The notes under the pieces were generated by a model, which was not told the origin of the DNA, made no database searches, and was given only the letters and a program-made list of their open reading frames with translations. From Ptychodera flava (lineage: Eukaryota > Hemichordata > Enteropneusta > Ptychoderidae): 64,000 bases of DNA. Of this stretch, positions 50,681 through 62,188 are shown one piece after another. Every line of letters starts with the position of its first letter. The first letter of the stretch is position 1. The stretch is taken from assembly GCF_041260155.1 (NCBI RefSeq), contig NC_091931.1:20341654-20405653 (forward strand), read 5' to 3'. The translations under genes and the position numbers were made by a program.

Positions 50681-53204
50681 AACTTAGGGAGCGTTCAGTT
50701 ATTAGACCGGGGATGGGGTGGGGGGTGCAGGGGGGTCACCTCAAATTTGAAAACTGCAAAGGGGAGGGTCATGTATTTTTCAAACAGCTCAGAGGGGGTC
50801 ATATAATTTTCATAAGTATCTGTACCGCCAAAGATCAGTTTCAGTGTTCAGAAATATTCTGGGAGATAAAAATGATTTGCTGCATGATTTCATTTTCTGA
50901 AGTCATTTAACCGTAAATCTGAACAAAAGTATAATTATCCGTCACATGAACATCTTGACTTGGCAGCCCTGAGGCTTGTCTTATTGTAAATCGAGTTCAC
51001 TGAGGGTAATGAACAATGACTATTACTTACATATTAGACAGATAGCAAGTTTTGTCAGGGAAATTATTTAAACGTTAGGGAGTGTCCAGAATTTACTTCC
51101 AGGGGGGCCTGGAGGATTTTCGGGGGGGGGGCATCCATTTTTCCCAAGAAAAATTGGGGGGGCAGACAAAAATACCACAATCTTTTAGGGGGGCTACAGA
51201 AAAAAAACGTCAATTAAATATTTGCCCAGAAGTCCTGATCTATATAATTATGCACGGCTGTCAAAAATATCTGGTGAAAAATTTAAAAATTTGATAACTC
51301 CTACGTGGAAAGGGGGTTGATTTTCCAATAATTCTGTATGTGTATCCAGAAAATCATGTGCATCAATATTATGGTGCCAGATTGTTGAAATATTGACCAT
51401 AGCATCCTATGTACACAAGAAATTTGCTGTAGTCAAGAAGTGATCTCACTGTGTATGAATGGAATCGTGGGTAGGCTCACACATTGCGTAATGATACTAA
51501 TACTTTAGACTCCCATTTGTCCTGATTTGTATGATCAAGGATTTCTCAGTGACAGCTGGTAGAAGAGGCCAAAAAACAAATTAACAAGTTAAAACGTGTA
51601 CATCCTGAGAATGTGAAATATGCATGCTCTGTCAACTCTGATAAAAAATGTACTGCTTACAAAATGTGAACTTTGATGTATCACGGGTTATCTGCATTTA
51701 TGAACATTGACTTGTGAATTGAACTAGTAGAAATGTAACATAGACATTATGTGAATTCATGTTATGGATAAGGTGTTCTGTTCAACAAAGGTTCTGAAAT
51801 TTTCCTCACGATTGTTGCTTTCATTGTCAGCCACTTTGTTTTATGACAACCAAATTTGAAAAAAGAGAAAAGAAAACACTAGTTGGGTTTCCCAATTTTC
51901 ACCGTGAGTCTGCAAGTTATTCAGCATCATCAGATAAAAATGTATGCTGGAATCGTGAATGTAACATCTCACTTTCCATACATAGCGAGAGACCTGCAAA
52001 TTGTGTACCAGTAAACTTCAAAGATAGATATCACTTTGCTGATTATGTACTCCGACAATTTTTAACTGAATTATGTGCTTGTCATTGTGTATCATGTGTA
52101 TCAGTGAGAAAACTTACTTTGTATTATGTTTATTTACACAAATTGCACTGTCAAAAGTACAGAGAGGATTTGCATGGTACCCCAGAATGAAAGTATAAAA
52201 TGATTGGTTTTGCCTTGCAATAAGATAAATAATTATAGGTTTGATGCAAATAGTGATTTTTCTTGGCATAAGGTACAAGACTACCCAGGGGCTGTGCAAA
52301 ATTAGTCATTGCATAGGATTGCAAGCATGTAGAAATGTCAGAAAACATACTAGGAATATTATCAATTTCATAAAACTTTCACAAATGATCCACTAAAAGG
52401 TGCTTTATTGAAAAATGTAAAACAAATACCATGTTACTGTGCTTGATTTTTAAAGAGAATTTTTTCACAATCGTTTTTACATTAAATAAGGTGGCATCTT
52501 TGTTATTGGATGAGTAACTTCATACATGATGTTTATATCAGAAATACTACATGTAAACAATATTTAAGAATCAAGAGTGTAATGAAATAACAACATTTTT
52601 ATCCACCATGGCAATTGTTTTCTTTGAACAGGTCAAATTTGCAATAAAGTCATGTGTAGAGCTCAAAATCATGGGGTAATGGATAATTGAATGTAAATTA
52701 TCACAAAAAGTAGATTTGGAACAGCCATTTTACAAGCTACAACATAAGTGATTTCTAGAATATGACGATATTCTTGGTATTGGGTTGTCCCCCACCTTAA
52801 AAGTCTGTACCTGCCACCGTCAAACATTTTCTAAGTTTTTAAATTCATTTCCACCTATGGGAGAAAACAGTGAAACAACTTGTCTATATAGTCAGTGAAC
52901 ACACCCTGCTTTGTATATCATTAGTTTATAATATCTTCCTCTGAATACTTGCTACGAGTATGTAATGTTAAAAACAACTTAGCAACATTTACAACCAACG
53001 TGTTTAATATAGACCACTGATATAACAACATCTAGGACAAAGTAATCGTCAAAATAATCACGGAAAGGTCTATAAAACAGACCATTTATAGTGGACAAAA
53101 CGAAAGAAGTATCATGTTTCATTATTAACTTTTCTCCAGAAATTTACAACCTGATTTGTTCATTATTAGCTTTCCCAATAATGTGCCACTTACAGTCCTT
53201 GCAA

Positions 53205-53208
<4 letters not shown>

Positions 53209-53287
<79 letters not shown>
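53209..53287. repeat. (TA)n microsatellite
   Basis: About 39 TA units. Confidence 0.97.
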
Positions 53288-53289
<2 letters not shown>

Positions 53290-53471
53290 ATTGATCCTCA
53301 TTACCAATAACTGATTCCTAAGTTGGTGACTTGTGTGCGAGGCCCTGTAGAATCCCGCGGGATCCTTAGGTTGAAAGGTTAGGTGATGAGTTTAGCCGCC
53401 TTACTCACCATCAACGCACAACGAATGAAAAGCCCCATCTAAGAGTCAGGACCGCCCACATTGGACCGACT

Positions 53472-53542
53472 GATCCATTAGCTCAGTTGGTAGAGCATCC
53501 GTAATGTCTACGGGGGGTGTGGGTTCGAGTCCGCATGGGTCA
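53472..53542 (+). tRNA. tRNA-like sequence, probably a pseudogene
   Basis: It contains a perfect pol III A box (TAGCTCAGTTGG) and B box (GGTTCGAGTCC), and TTTT follows at 53,544-53,547. The acceptor stem GATCCAT / ATGGGTC and the D stem GCTC / GAGC pair fully, and TCCGT / ACGGG can form the anticodon stem. The loop would read AATGTCT (position 33 is A, not T; anticodon TGT if aligned normally), and the T stem has a mismatch or a one-base deletion on its 3' side. These defects favour a pseudogene or a tRNA-derived SINE over a working tRNA-Thr. Confidence 0.55.
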
Positions 53543-53565
53543 CTTTTCATTCACCACTATATTTT

Positions 53566-53685
<120 letters not shown>

Positions 53686-53787
53686 AAAATTTGAGCAAAA
53701 GTTTAAGTTTTTCATTTTCAAGGTATACTTAGTTACCTTAACAAAAACACTAACTCTTTTGCAGCAAGATTACCTTTTCCACCATAG

Positions 53788-53924
<137 letters not shown>

Positions 53925-54059
53925 AATATTGGGGGGGGGGCCATGGATTTCTCCATAATTTACCAGGGGGGCATGGAAAAAATCATCTGGAAAATAGAAA
54001 ATCCTCCAGGCTCCCCCTTGAATTAAGTTCTGAACACTACCTTACCTGTAGACTACTAG

Positions 54060-54840
54060 TACCATTAAATGTGACATTATGCTTTTAGGTGAAATTCCAA
54101 TATCATAATTATTGTCAACATCTGAACTTTCAAATACCGAATTTGAATCAAGTACACTTGTATCAATTATCGAACACCTATAATAGGACAAATCAATTTA
54201 GTTCAGCATTGTAAAAAAAATTATTCTTAGTTTTCTCATAGACTCCAATGTATAGTGAATCAACATTTCAGTGAAATTCCAAAATCCAATTTCTTGCACA
54301 CATTTCAACCTTTAACCATCTAGTCCAACTAAGTACTTTAAAATGAATTATCAAACGTCTATAAATACACAGATTTAGATAGTTTTGTATTGGAAAAATA
54401 TTATTCAGTTTCCGCATAGACTACGATATATAAAGAATCAACGTTTCGGTGAAATTCCAAAATCAGATTTCTTTGTACACATAATATGCACCTTTAACCA
54501 TCATATTCTAATCAAGTACAATTATGTTAATTATTCAACGTCTGTATATGCACAAGTATAGCAAGTTTTTTATCGGAAAAAAATTATTCACAATTTTATC
54601 ATAGACTCCCATTTATAGTAAATGAACATTTTTGCTGAAATTCTACAGTCAAATTTTTTGTCCACATACCAGTTGTAGCAACCCTATTCCAATTATGTAC
54701 ATTTATGTCAATTATTAAATATCTATAAATGCAAAGATACAGTTTTGTATTGAAAAAGTATTACATAGTTTTCTCATACACTACCATGTATAATGAATCA
54801 ACATTATCAACAGATGATTATCAATTGAATCCAAATATCA
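54060..54840. repeat. Degenerate tandem repeat, about 180 bp
   Basis: The block catagactcc-atgtata recurs at about 54,238, 54,415, 54,600 and 54,776, with gaatcaac-tttc and gaaattcca blocks between. About four copies, strongly diverged. Confidence 0.75.
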
Positions 54841-55641
54841 AAATTTAGTACAAACATGCTTGCGCAGAAAAATTGTGATCCACCGGTAATTTCTGTCCAA
54901 TCCCTTTGAGGGGTAATTTCAAAATTATAGCAAGTCAGAAGGGGAAATTTGAACATTAACACCTTGTTAGTTTGTAAGAAGGGTCATTTGAAAAAATCTG
55001 AGAATCTGTTTTTTCGGATTCTATCGCCCCCCCCCCGGGTGTTGGGTGTGCAACTTTGCTCAAGCAATGTGGTGGTGGGGGGGGGGGGGTCATGAAATTT
55101 TTGTCATCTTAAAAGTTGGGTCATCAATTTTTATGCAATGGGTAGGGGGTTCACTTATTTTGACTGATGCGCAGGAAGAATTTGCCGGCGATAATAACTG
55201 AACGCTCCCTTATACAAGCGAAACCTCATTCATTTGTGCAGGGAAGGGGCGCAGATTAAGTCGTTCATAGGTAACACGTCCGTCAAAAGCGTCATGACCC
55301 AAATAAAACGGGACACAAGATGCAAACTAAAAACATTTTTTAATAAAAATATTAAACGTATCTAAGATTTACATGTATAGGTTAAGTTGGCAGAATGTGT
55401 GAGTCGAAACCAAAATTGTTGTCGTTGCATAAATGATGGCAATAAAAAATTTCCTGAAATCAGTCTCACAGCAGGTTTCGTCTATGAGTTAGAATGAAGT
55501 TTGCATTTAAATCAGAGGGATACGGTTGCTTAACTCTTTTATTTACGATCGACGAGTCATGAAGAGGTTGCTTGTCTCATCACATGGATTACCGTAATCA
55601 CTCCATCAGTTCATGGATGTTCAAAATTTTTGTACATTTAT

Positions 55642-56104
55642 GATCAGTTCGACCATAGGGTTCTCAGTCTCCGATGATATTGATGATGATGATTAAATAT
55701 TTGAAAAAGGGAGAAAAATAAAAATATATTTGAACTCTGTAAATTTGTTGTTGTTGTTGTTATTATTGTTGTTGTTTTTGATAGTATTTGCAGAAAAGAA
55801 CAAAGTATGCGCTGCGAAATTCAATACAGCCTAACTATACTATGCGCTGCAAAATTCAATACAGTAAGACAGTAAGACTGTATTGAATTTTGCAGCACAT
55901 ATGTATAGTTAGGCTGTATTGAATTTCGCAGCGCATACTTTGTTCTTTTCTGCAAATACTATCAACAACAACAACAATAACAACAACAACAACAACAAAA
56001 CAATTTACAGAGTCCAAATATATTTCTATTTTTCTCCATTTTTTAATATTTAATCATCATCATCATCATCAATATCATCAGAGACTGAGGACCCTATGGT
56101 TCGA
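55642..56104. mobile_element. Large foldback (snapback) element
   Basis: Two arms of about 220-225 bp (about 55,642-55,864 and 55,878-56,104) are nearly perfect inverted copies around a 13-bp spacer taagacagtaaga. Each arm carries a (TTG)n/(CAA)n run, a (GAT)n/(ATC)n run and the block gcgctgcgaaattcaatacag-like. RNA or single-stranded DNA from it would form a very long hairpin. Confidence 0.85.
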
Positions 56105-56333
56105 CTGCTCGATTAGTTCGATCGCCCCCTATTCTGTTTCGTCAGTGTTTTGCATTGAGTGCTTGACAGATTGTGTCGGATGAATCTACATGCGTTTCCA
56201 GTGGTATTTTACAACAGAGCATGTAAAGTCTTACATATGAACTTTGCTTCATGACTTCATCTATAGCTAATTCCATTTGTATTGAGATACAATGCGTACC
56301 GAAAAAGAAGTCTTCGATTTTTATATTAGGCTT

Positions 56334-56416
56334 AAAGATACGTCGCTCGAGGGCGCTCTCTGCTCCCCTACCCCTCAGAGGGGAGCGTAAAGAGCGCCCT
56401 CGAGCGACGGATCTTT
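56334..56416. mobile_element. Short nested hairpin
   Basis: Arms cgtcgctcgagggcgctct and agagcgccctcgagcgacg pair perfectly (19 bp) and extend outward as aaagata / gatcttt. An inner stem gctcccct / aggggagc lies in the loop. Confidence 0.85.
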
Positions 56417-57683
56417 CAGTGTACCTCTAAATATACTTCGCCAAGACACACTTAACTCAAAATACCTATCTCTTTTGCAATCATGAATGAAAATCAGGGG
56501 TCATAATGCAAATTTTCAAGGATAGTACTTCAATTTATCAATTTTTATTCAGTGAGTCATGTTCTTCAAGAAGGTATGTTTACTGAAGGAAATTTTAGGA
56601 ATTGACAAACTAAATTCAATTTTAATCTGACCATAAAACATTACAGAATTTGTGGTTTGTTAGAAATTTAACACCGATTTTCCGTTGCAGTATCCCTGAT
56701 GTTACTGTTTGTGCACCAGACATGTCTAGAGCACAAACAGGAAGATCAGGGAGTCATATTATAATACAAAATATTTTTTTTACTGAACGAAATTATGAAG
56801 AATGGCTGCAATGAATTCATCGGTTGCTTACATAAAAGTTTGTGTAAGACTCTTTACGATGTAACTGACCATTAAACATTAAATACTGTCGGTTGTTAGT
56901 GAAATTTCGACATTTGAGTTTCTTGCGAGATGAAATGAACTTTGGTATCATGGCTAAGAAAAACTTATTAAATTTGACCTTTTAACTTATCGACCTCTTT
57001 TCTCTAATCTGCTGGAAAAGCTGAATAGAAGCTTGGTCAGTTTTCAATTTGAAACATACTCTTATTTATTTTATTTTATTTTATTTTTGCCCTTGAAATA
57101 AGCTGAACAATGCCGTGTGTCAATACGACGGAAAGCTGAAAGTTTTGTATTAGTTTTGATCTCTTATACATGACTTTTGTGTTTCGTATTCGTGTCCGAT
57201 GCACGTATTATTATCGTTGTCCAAAATGGAGTCTCGAATACGTGAAAGAATCTCCCAGTATACTGAACTTTGATGACTTGTATTATTACAATAATTGATA
57301 AAACTATCATTATTGAAAAGGTACGTCTATAAATTATTCTTTTTCCTCCTTATGATGGGACACGTCAGGTGAGAAAATAAACATAACTCGCCTTAAAACC
57401 AAAATTGATGAGATTTAGACGGTCAGATAAAAACATCGGACGGATTAGAATATCCCACTTTTATGATAAAGGGATTTAAAACTCTACATCTTACATTGTT
57501 CATTAAATAACATGTTACCGAGGGCAAGGAAAAGACCAAGGCACGGTCCTACTAGGTAAACATACATATTCCTAGTTGAACATGGCGAGGGCGCTATTTT
57601 CCTAATATTGTCTCCTGACAGAGTACTACTGGTTTTCATAGATCAAGACTATGGACCTGACATGACACCGTCGTCCCTCTTGG
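56417..57683. other. Unassigned sequence downstream of the ART-like gene
   Basis: No gene was recognised. This region would contain the 3' untranslated region of the gene that ends at 57,684 on the minus strand; no AATAAA was found close to its stop. Confidence 0.5.
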
Positions 57684-57888
57684 TTATTCCAATTTGAACA
57701 GCAAGCCATACAGTGTGACACAGCCACGATTTTTTGTATACCACTCGATCTCCTGGTTGCTGAACAATGGGTCAATCTCGTAGGTAGCTCCGATGGTCTG
57801 CTGGCCAACCTTGTAAGCATCAGGCTTGATACAAACTTGGAAGACAACTCTAGCTTGATATTTTTTGTCTGTTTCGGCATCTCTGTAA
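57684..57888 (-). CDS. ART-like protein, last exon
   Basis: Terminal exon: acceptor cacattcag, phase 2 entry, 67 further residues (158-224), then TAA at 57,686-57,684. It contains ARVVFQVCIKPDAYKVG, a beta-strand-like block, and NQEIEWYTKNRG (201-212), whose glutamates are candidates for the third catalytic position of an H-Y-E triad. It ends GLLFKLE. Confidence 0.8.
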
Positions 57889-60411
57889 CTGAATGTGGAG
57901 GAAATATGTTCGTGTACTATGTGTCATGACCAGTAAACCAAACTTATGGTTTGGAGGAAAGAGCGGTAGCTATAGATTTTCACCAGTTTTTGTCCTGTAA
58001 TACAAACACTTGTCTTTATCTCTTTTCCTAAAGCATAGACAGAAGGAAACTACGGCCTATCATGTCTTTTGGAGAAAATCATTATCTTTGCAACATAATT
58101 CTCTTTTTAACATTAGAAATTGCAGACATAAACGCTGCGTTTACATATTGAACATTTGGCTTTGACATGATTTCGAGAGTGGAGCAAGAAACGGCATTTT
58201 ATATACTGATAAAGAATAATTGGACTATACATGCATAATTGATAGAGCTAACGAATTTTAAGGAACTGAAACTTTAACTGTGACCCACAGCAGAAATACG
58301 AAGTGGGCATCTTGAAAAAAACGGAACCTGAGATTATATCTATACTTTTTTCATCTTGTAAGGAATTCGAAGTGCTGCAAAGTATGAATAGCTAAGACAT
58401 TTTAAATTATCTTAAATACATAATTTTGGCGGGTAAGATACAAAACAAAGCTACCTCCTGCAGTATATTTGACTTTGTTAACCCCGAAGCAAACACTCCG
58501 ACATTTAGATATGTCTTATGGTGCCACGAGTTTCTAGATATGCGTTTTTTCCCCTTCCGTAATAATGTCTGAGACTCTTGAATTATGATGATAACATACT
58601 ATCCGGATGATTCTGATCCACGCCATCATTCATGACGGTAAATAATTACAAAATGAGAGAGAACTGGTTATTTTATTTTCAGGACAGAATTCCATCTCAC
58701 ACGGTATTCCGCCAACCATTATTATGTTCAATTTAGGAGTTTATGAACTTGGATTACAGGAGCAATACTATTTTCTAAGATGTACAAAATACAATAGCTG
58801 ATATTGTTAGAGCTATATTTACAAATCTTGTTGACTGCTTACCTTGTCTGTGGGGCATAAACATCACACCCTGAATATCTTATACTTGGTGAAAGAAAGA
58901 GTTGCTTCGTATCGAACCCTTCTGGTTTATGATCAGGTGTGAAGTGGCCGGGCGCCTCACAGAGTTTGGTTCCGTCCATGAGATAATCGCCTACAGGACA
59001 ATATCATTATAACACAATAATGTGTAATCTGTAGCGGTTATAAAAAACACGCAGGTACACGAATACAGAAACAAAGCCAAGAAGAGACAAACACAAACGA
59101 ATCAAATGTTAAAGAATGAATCTTGAACCGACCTGGCATCAATAGGTATCCATGCTTAAGGATAGATGCCACTGCATCGATTTTGGTGCCGTGAAAAGCC
59201 ACGTGCCATTTGTTGAATACGTCTTCTGCCTTAGCTTGCGGTGGGACCCTAAGCAAAGGTTTTATGGACAACAAAATTGAATTGACCAGTTTTAGTGAAC
59301 TAGCAGTAAGCGCTCTTGAAAATATTTGACGTTTATATAAATCCAAGAGAAAAGAGGAGGTGAGAGGCCAAAAGTTAAGCAACTGCGAACCAACTAGGTG
59401 TTGTTAGAACCCAGCCGCGAACTGACTCGAGTCCCTTATTCCCATTCCAAAGTACCTACCCAATGTTCATAGTAGTCCCCCTCCCTCCAAGTATCATTAC
59501 GACAATTTTTAGAATCTGATGCCTACCATTAACGTTACAACATTTATTTATCAATTTTTTATACCTGACTTAAATACTGTCAGAGTGCATTACGATGAAA
59601 GAACGATCTAGACGAGCGATGTAGTTACATAGGGGATTAATAAGTTTTGATCGTTTGATTGTGAACTCTTCTTACTGAACAGAAACATAGGTTTTGTGCC
59701 ACTTTTATCCCTGAGAATTGAGCTTCTTACTTCCTGATGAATTTATCTGAAAGAATGTCACCTTCCGCCTGCCATGGGCCCGCATAGAGTAACTATACTC
59801 CTCGGAGAATTTTAGAGACAAGTGTTTTTCAAGGCCCAATATCCACAAAGTATGCATGTTGTTTGTTTGCTACCTGGAAGCCGAAGTGTTCAGACGTCAT
59901 GGTGTGATAAAATAAAATAAAACATTGTTTTTCTTGAAAAAAACTGATGAAATCTTTGTCTTCTCCGTGGAGCATATTGAAACACAAAGTAATAGCTTTA
60001 CAGTTTGTGTAACGCGTGGTTTGTTAGGGATCTAGGCTCAGCTGCAATTAATAACAATGTACAATACACGCATTAAAGCATGATGCAAGTAAAGCGCAGA
60101 ACATTTCACATTATATTCAATGAATGTAATTCATAAAGAGAACCAATAAGAGGAAAACCGAGTAAAGTGAAAGTTTACAGCATGGCTATAAACTGAAAGA
60201 CTCACTCAAGAGCGAAGCGGCACCATCCTATCGGTACGCCGTAGTCTTTTGCTGGTTGGCCACGTGCATAGTAAAGCTTGTCTCCTCTGTCATTATGGCA
60301 CCCAGTACAGTAACACATATCGAAATTCTTGTTGAAATACACATCTGAGGGAAAAGCGTTATGAAATTGTTTTTCATGGACATGAACTGTTTGTGCGTAT
60401 TTCTGTGTCAT
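57684..60411 (-). CDS. ADP-ribosyltransferase-like / NEURL4-tail-like protein
   Basis: Four exons (60,411-60,206; 59,248-59,133; 58,990-58,843; 57,888-57,684) join in phase with GT/AG borders to 675 nt, giving 224 residues. Order: a cysteine cluster CYCTGCHNDRGDK (33-45, zinc-site-like), GVPIGWCRFAL (58-68), WHVAFHGT (83-90), SILKHGYLLMPG, LFLSPSIRYSG (138-148), CDVY (149-152), ARVVFQVCIKP and NQEIEWY (201-207). HGT, then a Tyr in SPSIRY, then a late Glu, with IL..G spacing after HGT, resemble the H-Y-E pattern of ADP-ribosyltransferase/PARP folds (inference). From memory, similar proteins are often named after the C-terminal region of neuralized-like protein 4; I could not check this. The substrate is unknown and no signal peptide or membrane segment is seen. 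The first exon's start is uncertain: the ATG at 60,411 is used, but a longer N-terminus is possible. Confidence 0.75.
58843..58990 (-). CDS. ART-like protein, exon 3
   Basis: Acceptor gtcctgtag, donor AAG/gtaagc. 148 nt, phase 1 in and phase 2 out. It encodes DYLMDGTKLCEAPGHF...KPEGFDTKQLFLSP..., including the block LFLSPSIRYSGCDVY, which carries the candidate catalytic tyrosine. Confidence 0.8.
59133..59248 (-). CDS. ART-like protein, exon 2
   Basis: Acceptor cctttgcttag, donor CAG/gtcggt. 116 nt, phase 2 in and phase 1 out. It encodes VPPQAKAEDVFNKWHVAFHG and TKIDAVASILKHGYLLMP. The HGT motif is the candidate nicotinamide-site histidine. Confidence 0.8.
60206..60411 (-). CDS. ART-like protein, exon 1 (as modelled)
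   Basis: Donor TTGA/gtgagt at 60,205. The frame runs from Met at 60,411: 68 codons plus two bases. It contains VHVHEKQFHNAFPSDVYF, the cysteine cluster and GWCRFAL. A possible acceptor acaaacag at about 60,378 would instead start the exon at VHVHEKQF. The choice depends on transcript data. Confidence 0.65.
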
Positions 60412-60412
60412 T

Positions 60413-60631
60413 TTACAGCAAACCTTTAGACCCTACCAACCTTTCCCTCGGAATCAACGCCTCTGCCATTGCTGACTCGGACGTGTTGGTCGAAAAGCCC
60501 GTGAAATATCTGAAATTACTTCCACATTGTTTCCATTCTTTACATGTAATTTCAGCTTCTGTCCGTGCAACTCTGAGTTTCATCATGTTCCATAAGTAAA
60601 GCGTTGTTGTACGAAAATGTGTGACTTGCAT
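60413..60631 (-). other. Possible upstream coding segment of the ART-like gene
   Basis: A 72-codon frame with ATGs at 60,631 and 60,586, containing MMKLRVARTEAEITCKEW and STNTSESAMAEALIPRERLV. It stops just before the modelled exon 1, in a different frame. Between a donor-like AAG/gtttgc and the acceptor-like acaaacag lie only 37 nt, and removing them would keep the frame; that is shorter than usual metazoan introns. It could be an upstream exon, an upstream frame in the leader, or evidence of a frameshift. Confidence 0.3.
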
Positions 60632-61127
60632 GAGTCCAATGGAGACGATTTACAAGATTGCAACAACGGTATGCTGTTTCTATTCTAGAGTGCAAGGCAA
60701 TCTTGTTAATGATTGCACTATAAAATCACTCAGATCTCACTACAGTGTTGTAAGACCGTTGTGTAAAATGTGTCTGAACACTGCTCAAGAGGTCGAAATG
60801 TGGTGTAAGTAAACTTCAAAGTCACCAATACCAATGTGACTATATTGTAGGGTCAGTAAGTTAAATACTGATTAAAAAGATGCTTTCAACCTTTAATCAA
60901 TTCCCAACTCCAACGCCACCACACCTTTCTAGGTCAAGCTCTACTATTGAATACTGTGGAGTTGCATTCAGATCAAAAACATTGAAACTAGGAACATAAC
61001 AAAAATACCGGGAAAAAATATCTGTCGCAGCTATTTGTCGCGTTGAATCAAACGCCTCATCTGTAAATGTGTTAGTGCTTACATATACAAAGTGGAGGTA
61101 ATCTTGACAGCAACACACACAGACACA

Positions 61128-61129
<2 letters not shown>

Positions 61130-61170
<41 letters not shown>
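61130..61170. repeat. (CT)n microsatellite
   Basis: About 20 CT units, in the opposite orientation to the array at 1-12,790 and without its border motif. Confidence 0.95.
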
Positions 61171-61172
<2 letters not shown>

Positions 61173-61394
61173 GTGACACATATACTTACTCATCATCCAT
61201 TGTAATACTATAACTGGGTTCGACTTGTAAAACAAATCGCTTGTCTCCTATTGATTTCCCATAATAGTCAGGTGGCTTAGCAACAAAAAACAGCAAGATC
61301 GTTACACGGATGACAAAAGTGCCAAATTTGGTACAGAGGTTCACATATATGTGTAGATCAAAATTAGCTATTGCTCCAAAAATTTGGGCCACCG

Positions 61395-61780
61395 GAAAGG
61401 CTTGATGACGTCATAAATTCAAAATGGCCGCCATTATATTGCTTAAAAATGGTAAAATACGGTTTATTCGGCCAATTTTCAATATTTTTTTGAATAAACT
61501 GACACAAACATTCTAAATTATAAAACATTAACATTGACGCAAATTAATTATTATGATGACGTCATAATCCAAAATGGCCGACCAAATTCAAAATGTCCGC
61601 CGTAACATTGTCTAAAATGTTAAAGCAATGTTTCAGCATTTTATCGCCTGAACTGAAATTAACACCCCAAAGTACAGACAAAACATATAATTGATGCAAA
61701 TTAATTATTGTGATGACGTCATAAAACCAAAATGGCAACCGAAACTTATAAAATGGCCGATTATGAAGTTAACTATGCTT
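61395..61780 (+). repeat. Degenerate tandem repeat with CRE palindromes
   Basis: Three units of about 150-158 bp, each opening gatgacgtcataa followed by caaaatggccg (or caaaatggcaacc). TGACGTCA is the cAMP-response-element palindrome and the AAAATGGCC part resembles a YY1 site (established knowledge). Starts are near 61,405, 61,556 and 61,711. Confidence 0.75.
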
Positions 61781-62158
61781 GGTACAATAGCCCATTTACG
61801 TGAGAAAATGATAGTTTCAAGGTAATGTACAATTTGTATTAATATTACATAAACTCAAAATAAAAGATAAATGTACCAAAACTTATAAGATAAGTTCAAC
61901 ACAAGTAACAAACTCTTATGAGATTATTTATTATTAAACAATGATCTGTGTTGAAAAATCGAATCGATATAAAAGGAAATGAAGGCAACTTCACACACTC
62001 GTTCAATCTTGTTTATGATACGGTATAGTGAGTAAATCAATGTGGTTTCGTGATAGGGAAACATGGTGAGAAACCAGTGAATCGATAATGCTTTGACCCT
62101 GGTAATGTGACCTTGGTCCCAGAAAAAAGGTTTTGTGTTGGTGATTCCTCCTAGCGGC

Positions 62159-62188
62159 GTTTCGGGCCAAAGTGGCTCCCTTCTTCAG
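62159..62188 (-). ncRNA. Degenerate hammerhead-like core
   Basis: Minus strand: CTGAAGA (consensus CTGATGA with one change), an AGGGAG...GGCCC hairpin, then GAAAC. It sits at the end of the second Penelope-like element, where the first element has its own core at 35,445-35,470. Confidence 0.35.

Noticed and set aside
51843..52190. A 115-codon plus-strand frame.
   Set aside because: No domain; it sits inside an AT-rich transposon interior and is cysteine-rich without spacing that suggests a known finger.
60895..61102. A minus-strand open stretch after gctgtcaag, ending VELDLERCGGVGVGN and a stop.
   Set aside because: It is protein-like in places, but an internal donor-like TATAT/GTAAGC would end it after 20 nt, and it has no partner exon or family match.
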